Notes under the pieces: model-generated
Told to the model about the DNA's origin: nothing
Database searches by the model: none
The model's input: only the letters and a program-made list of their open reading frames with translations
In this document: positions 6,370 to 8,107 of the stretch, piece by piece
How positions within the stretch are numbered: position 1 is the stretch's first letter
Layout of the letters: every line of letters begins with the position of its first letter
Origin: Acidimicrobiales bacterium
GTDB lineage: Bacteria; Actinomycetota; Acidimicrobiia; Acidimicrobiales; Poriferisodalaceae
Assembly: GCA_020439485.1 (NCBI GenBank)
Contig: JAGQSP010000157.1
Location: forward strand, 1-8,107
DNA: 8,107 bases
Direction: 5' to 3'
Program-made: the position numbers and the translations under genes

Positions 6370-6830
6370 TGGCCAGATACGAATACCAAGGCGACGAAGA
6401 ACTCGAGACGTCCACCAACAAGTGGATGCTGGTCGGTGGCGTCCTGATGTTGTGTATGGCGGCAGTGTTTCCGCTGTATCGCTGGTTCGAGCCGACCAAC
6501 CGCGAAGCTGCCCGCGAACAGAACCTCGAATCCTTGGCCGAGCAAGGCGAGGAGATGTGGGCGATCTCGTGCGCTTCGTGTCATGGCCTCAACGGTGAGG
6601 GCCTCATCGGGCCCGCGTTGAACTCGCAGCAGTTCATGCAGTCGGCCAGCGACGACCAGATCCAGCTGTTGATAGCCGTTGGCGTGCCCGGGTCGCAGAT
6701 GAGCGCCTACAGCCAGGATCACGGTGGCCCGCTGACCTCCGAGCAGATTCGGGCCCTGCAGATCTTCATCCGAACCTGGGAACCGACCGCGCCCGACCTG
6801 CCCGGCTGGCGCGACATGGTCGGCAACTGA
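6369..6830 (+). CDS. Membrane-anchored mono-heme cytochrome c
   Basis: This is a 153-residue cytochrome c, last gene of the tightly overlapping operon. It probably receives electrons from the Rieske protein, as cytochrome c1 or f would. A short hydrophilic N-terminus is followed by an uncleaved anchor helix at about 19-37, then an extracytoplasmic heme domain. CASCH lies at 68-72 and a probable axial Met111 in GSQMSAYS. HGLNGEGLIGPAL and the LTSEQIRALQIFIRTW C-terminal helix are typical of class I cytochromes c. GGAGG (6354-6358) lies about 10 bases before the ATG. It is unrelated in fold to cytochrome f and much shorter than c1. The operon has a second heme protein at its start, so two c hemes are expected per gene set. 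It could pass electrons directly to CuA of the divergent ba3 oxidase (inference). Confidence 0.93.
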   Translation: MARYEYQGDEELETSTNKWMLVGGVLMLCMAAVFPLYRWFEPTNREAAREQNLESLAEQGEEMWAISCASCHGLNGEGLIGPALNSQQFMQSASDDQIQLLIAVGVPGSQMSAYSQDHGGPLTSEQIRALQIFIRTWEPTAPDLPGWRDMVGN

Positions 6831-6857
6831 GCGGCAACCCCTCGAACTGGGGGAGGC

Positions 6858-6895
6858 ACGACCAGCGGAGCCATCTCGTAGGCTTCGCTGGTCGT
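6858..6895 (+). terminator. Strong hairpin after the Rieske/cytochrome b operon
   Basis: ACGACCAGCGGAGCC (6858-6872) pairs with GGCTTCGCTGGTCGT (6881-6895) in a 15-bp stem with one G-U pair and an 8-base loop. It begins 27 bases after the last operon stop. No T-tract follows, which is common for hairpins ending operons in high-GC actinobacteria, where it may terminate transcription or protect the mRNA 3' end. Because the stem is almost self-complementary, it could act in both directions. A small gene follows 20 bases later, so partial read-through (attenuation) is possible. Confidence 0.65.
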
Positions 6896-6915
6896 CGCCG
6901 TTACGGGAGGCATTC

Positions 6916-7002
6916 ATGCGACCATGGACGACCCTGGTTCTGGCCGTGTTGTTGATGGCGCTGTTCGTCGCTGCCGTGCTGCAGTTCGTGTTCGGGCTGT
7001 GA
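6916..7002 (+). CDS. 28-residue single-helix membrane microprotein
   Basis: This short gene encodes 28 residues. MRPWTT is followed by an almost wholly hydrophobic stretch (LVLAVLLMALFVAAVLQFV) ending in FGL. It has one predicted membrane helix, with the basic N-terminus likely in the cytoplasm. GGGAGG (6905-6910) lies 5 bases before the ATG, one of the best ribosome binding sites in the window, which is the main evidence that it is translated. It lies between the hairpin closing the Rieske/cytochrome b operon and rex. Its size and topology resemble the small helices of respiratory or photosynthetic complexes (PetG, PetL or PetN of b6f, CydX of bd oxidase). No sequence family is recognised, and partnership with the cytochrome b complex is only inferred from position. 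Confidence 0.65.
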   Translation: MRPWTTLVLAVLLMALFVAAVLQFVFGL

Positions 7003-7026
7003 GCTCGCAGACCCAGCGATGCGCGC

Positions 7027-7054
7027 TTGTGAACTCGTGAAATCGGAGTAACTT
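7027..7054 (+). promoter_or_regulatory. Probable rex promoter with Rex-like operator
   Basis: TTGTGA (7027-7032) and TAACTT (7049-7054), 16 bases apart, form a plausible -35/-10 pair for a start point at about 7060-7063. That would give a leaderless rex mRNA, consistent with the absence of a well-placed ribosome binding site (GGAG is 14 bases before the ATG). TGTGAACTCGTGAAAT (7028-7043) matches 11 of 16 positions of the Streptomyces Rex operator TGTGAACGCGTTCACA as I recall it. The left half is perfect and the right half poor. The same stretch holds a tandem GTGAAMTC repeat (7029-7036, 7037-7044). Autoregulation by Rex is known in Streptomyces and is inferred here. Confidence 0.45.
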
Positions 7055-7062
7055 CGATCGAC

Positions 7063-7704
7063 ATGGATCGCCAGATCCCAGACGCCACCGTTTCGAGACT
7101 GCCCGTGTACTTGCGCGTCCTCTCCGATGTGGCTGCCGAGTCGGCGGGCCACGGTCCGACGATCTCCTCGGAAGAGTTGGCGGCGCGTTCTGGGGTCAAC
7201 GCGGCCAAGGTCCGCAAGGATCTCAGCTACTTGGGTACGTACGGAACGCGTGGCGTTGGCTATGACATCGAGTTGTTGATGTTCCAGATGAACCGCCAGT
7301 TGGGGCTCACCGGCGACCGCGCTGTCATCATCGCCGGGGCCGGCAACCTCGGGCAGGCGCTCAGCAACTACGGGGGCTTCTCCGACCGGGGGTTTCGAGT
7401 CGTGGCGATGGTCGATTCCGACCCATCCAAGCTGGCAGACGACTCGGCCATCCCGGTGTTCGGGCCGTCGTCGGTCGAGGGGTTGGTTGCCGAACATCCA
7501 GGGTGCATCGTCGTCGTGGCCGTGCCGGGTCCGTCGGCCCAAGAGGTCGTAGATCGCTTTGTGCGCGCCGGTGTGCGGAGCTTTCTCAACTTCGCCCCAG
7601 GGGTCGTGGCGGTTCCCGAAGGCGTGTCGCTGCGCTCTGTCGACCTGGGTCTCGAGCTGCAGGTGCTGAGCTTCTACCTCGAACGCAACATGGCAACCAC
7701 ATGA
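7063..7704 (+). CDS. rex: Redox-sensing transcriptional repressor Rex
   Basis: Rex is a cytosolic dimeric repressor that binds DNA when NADH/NAD+ is low and releases it when NADH rises. It typically controls respiratory and heme genes. This protein has 213 residues, the usual family length. The N-terminal winged helix covers about residues 10-80 and contains the highly conserved recognition region VRKDLSYLGTYGTRGVGY (50-67). The Rossmann NAD(H) domain has GAGNLG at 92-97 and Asp118/Asp120 after the second strand, which favours NAD(H) over NADP(H). The C-terminal domain-swapped helix ends LSFYLERN. The rex-hemA order matches the Streptomyces rex-hemACD operon. Its position next to a respiratory operon suggests that cluster may be a target, although no perfect operator is visible in front of it. 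Confidence 0.97.
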   Translation: MDRQIPDATVSRLPVYLRVLSDVAAESAGHGPTISSEELAARSGVNAAKVRKDLSYLGTYGTRGVGYDIELLMFQMNRQLGLTGDRAVIIAGAGNLGQALSNYGGFSDRGFRVVAMVDSDPSKLADDSAIPVFGPSSVEGLVAEHPGCIVVVAVPGPSAQEVVDRFVRAGVRSFLNFAPGVVAVPEGVSLRSVDLGLELQVLSFYLERNMATT

Positions 7705-7762
7705 CGCCCGCAATCCCGCATTTCCCCTGTTCTTCACATGGCTATCGGCGGGCTGGTGCCGG

Positions 7763-7768
7763 TAGGAT
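7763..7768 (+). promoter_or_regulatory. Candidate -10 element for hemA
   Basis: TAGGAT fits the actinobacterial TAnnnT -10 pattern and lies 31 bases before the hemA GTG. No good -35 stands 16-18 bases upstream. TTCACA (7733-7738) is farther away and also looks like half of a Rex operator. hemA may therefore have its own promoter in addition to read-through from rex; this is weakly supported. Confidence 0.3.
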
Positions 7769-7799
7769 CCTTGTGTTCCCGGCTGAGGTTGTCTGAACC

Positions 7800-8107
7800 G
7801 TGTCGATCCTTGTAATCGGAGTCAATCACGCAAGCGCGCCGCTCGACCTGCTCGAGCGCGTCGCCATTCGTGGCGACGATGTCGACAAGGCGCTTCACGG
7901 GCTTTGGCAGTGCGACAACGTCGGCGAGGTCGTGATCTTGTCGACCTGCAACCGAACCGAGATCTATGCCGTCGCCGAGCGGTTCCACGGGGCCTTCGAC
8001 GACATCCGCAACCTCATGGCCGATCGTGTGCAGATGTCGCACGAAGAGCTCCTCGAGCACCTGTACGTCTATTACGACGACGAGGCGGTCAGGCACCTGT
8101 TCCGGGT
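7800..8107 (+). CDS. hemA: Glutamyl-tRNA reductase, N-terminal part (3' end beyond window)
   Basis: This enzyme reduces glutamyl-tRNA(Glu) to glutamate-1-semialdehyde with NADPH, the first committed step of C5-pathway heme synthesis in the cytoplasm. The 102 codons visible cover most of the catalytic domain. Landmarks are the start MSILVIGVNHASAPLDLLERV, the catalytic Cys50 in LSTCNRTEIYAV, and YYDDEAVRHLFRV at the right edge. The numbering of Cys50 matches the E. coli enzyme. The GTG at 7800 is chosen because the conserved N-terminus begins there; GAGG (7785-7788) lies about 11 bases upstream. It follows rex by 95 bases, the arrangement known in Streptomyces, where Rex controls heme synthesis genes. 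The window needs heme for two c-type cytochromes, a diheme cytochrome b and a ba3 oxidase. Confidence 0.97.
   Translation, partial: MSILVIGVNHASAPLDLLERVAIRGDDVDKALHGLWQCDNVGEVVILSTCNRTEIYAVAERFHGAFDDIRNLMADRVQMSHEELLEHLYVYYDDEAVRHLFR

Noticed and set aside
6267..7737. Minus-strand open frames of 316 and 278 codons across the Rieske, cytochrome c, hairpin and rex region
   Set aside because: They are antisense to well-supported genes, span several gene boundaries and show no recognisable domain or ribosome binding site.
7733..7738. TTCACA as a Rex operator before hemA
   Set aside because: The partner half expected 4 bases upstream is absent (TTCCCCT instead of TTGTGAA), so it is at best a half-site.
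1..8107. Mobile element, CRISPR array, tRNA or rRNA
   Set aside because: No repeat array, transposase motif, terminal inverted repeats or RNA gene signature was found by reading both strands. The whole window is explained by respiratory, regulatory and heme genes.

Overview
The window looks like a piece of a high-GC Gram-positive chromosome, most likely Actinomycetota and possibly an acidimicrobial lineage. The reasons are the strong G/C bias at third codon positions, GTG starts, TAnnnT/TAGGAT-like promoter elements, and a Rex repressor gene directly upstream of hemA, as in Streptomyces. The taxonomic call is inference. No mobile element, CRISPR array, tRNA or rRNA was seen, and no gene-free stretch exceeds 300 bases. 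Almost everything here is aerobic respiratory chain and its redox control.

Left part, minus strand (1-1713): a ba3-type (B-family) heme-copper oxidase operon in the Thermus cbaDBA order. It holds a 51-residue one-helix subunit IIa with a GTG start, subunit II with a complete CuA site, and subunit I, which runs off the left edge. The genes overlap by 4 bases or are 2 bases apart.

A 155-base divergent control region (1714-1868) holds a near-perfect 18-bp inverted repeat that resembles the DosR/DevR hypoxia operator. It could serve both operons.

Centre, plus strand (1869-6830): six tightly coupled genes, every junction overlapping by 1 to 8 bases. They encode a secreted or anchored mono-heme cytochrome c with three C-terminal membrane helices; a cytosolic GltD-like FAD/NAD(P) oxidoreductase with N- and C-terminal iron-sulfur domains; a short b6-type cytochrome b; a subunit-IV-like protein with an unusual APWY quinol-site motif; a Rieske iron-sulfur protein; and a second membrane-anchored cytochrome c. 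Together they predict a split (b6f-like) Rieske/cytochrome b complex with a built-in pyridine-nucleotide-linked flavoprotein. It would pass quinol electrons to cytochrome c and on to the divergent ba3 oxidase, and would exchange electrons with NAD(P)(H) on the cytoplasmic side. This is the most interesting system in the window.

Right part: a strong 15-bp hairpin (6858-6895) follows the operon. It precedes a 28-residue single-helix membrane microprotein (6916-7002) with an excellent ribosome binding site. Next comes rex (7063-7704), the NADH/NAD+ sensing repressor, with a probable leaderless promoter overlapping a Rex-like operator. Last is the 5' part of hemA (7800 to the right edge), glutamyl-tRNA reductase, the first committed enzyme of C5 heme synthesis. 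The layout joins heme supply, NADH sensing, a quinol-oxidising complex and its terminal oxidase in one neighbourhood.
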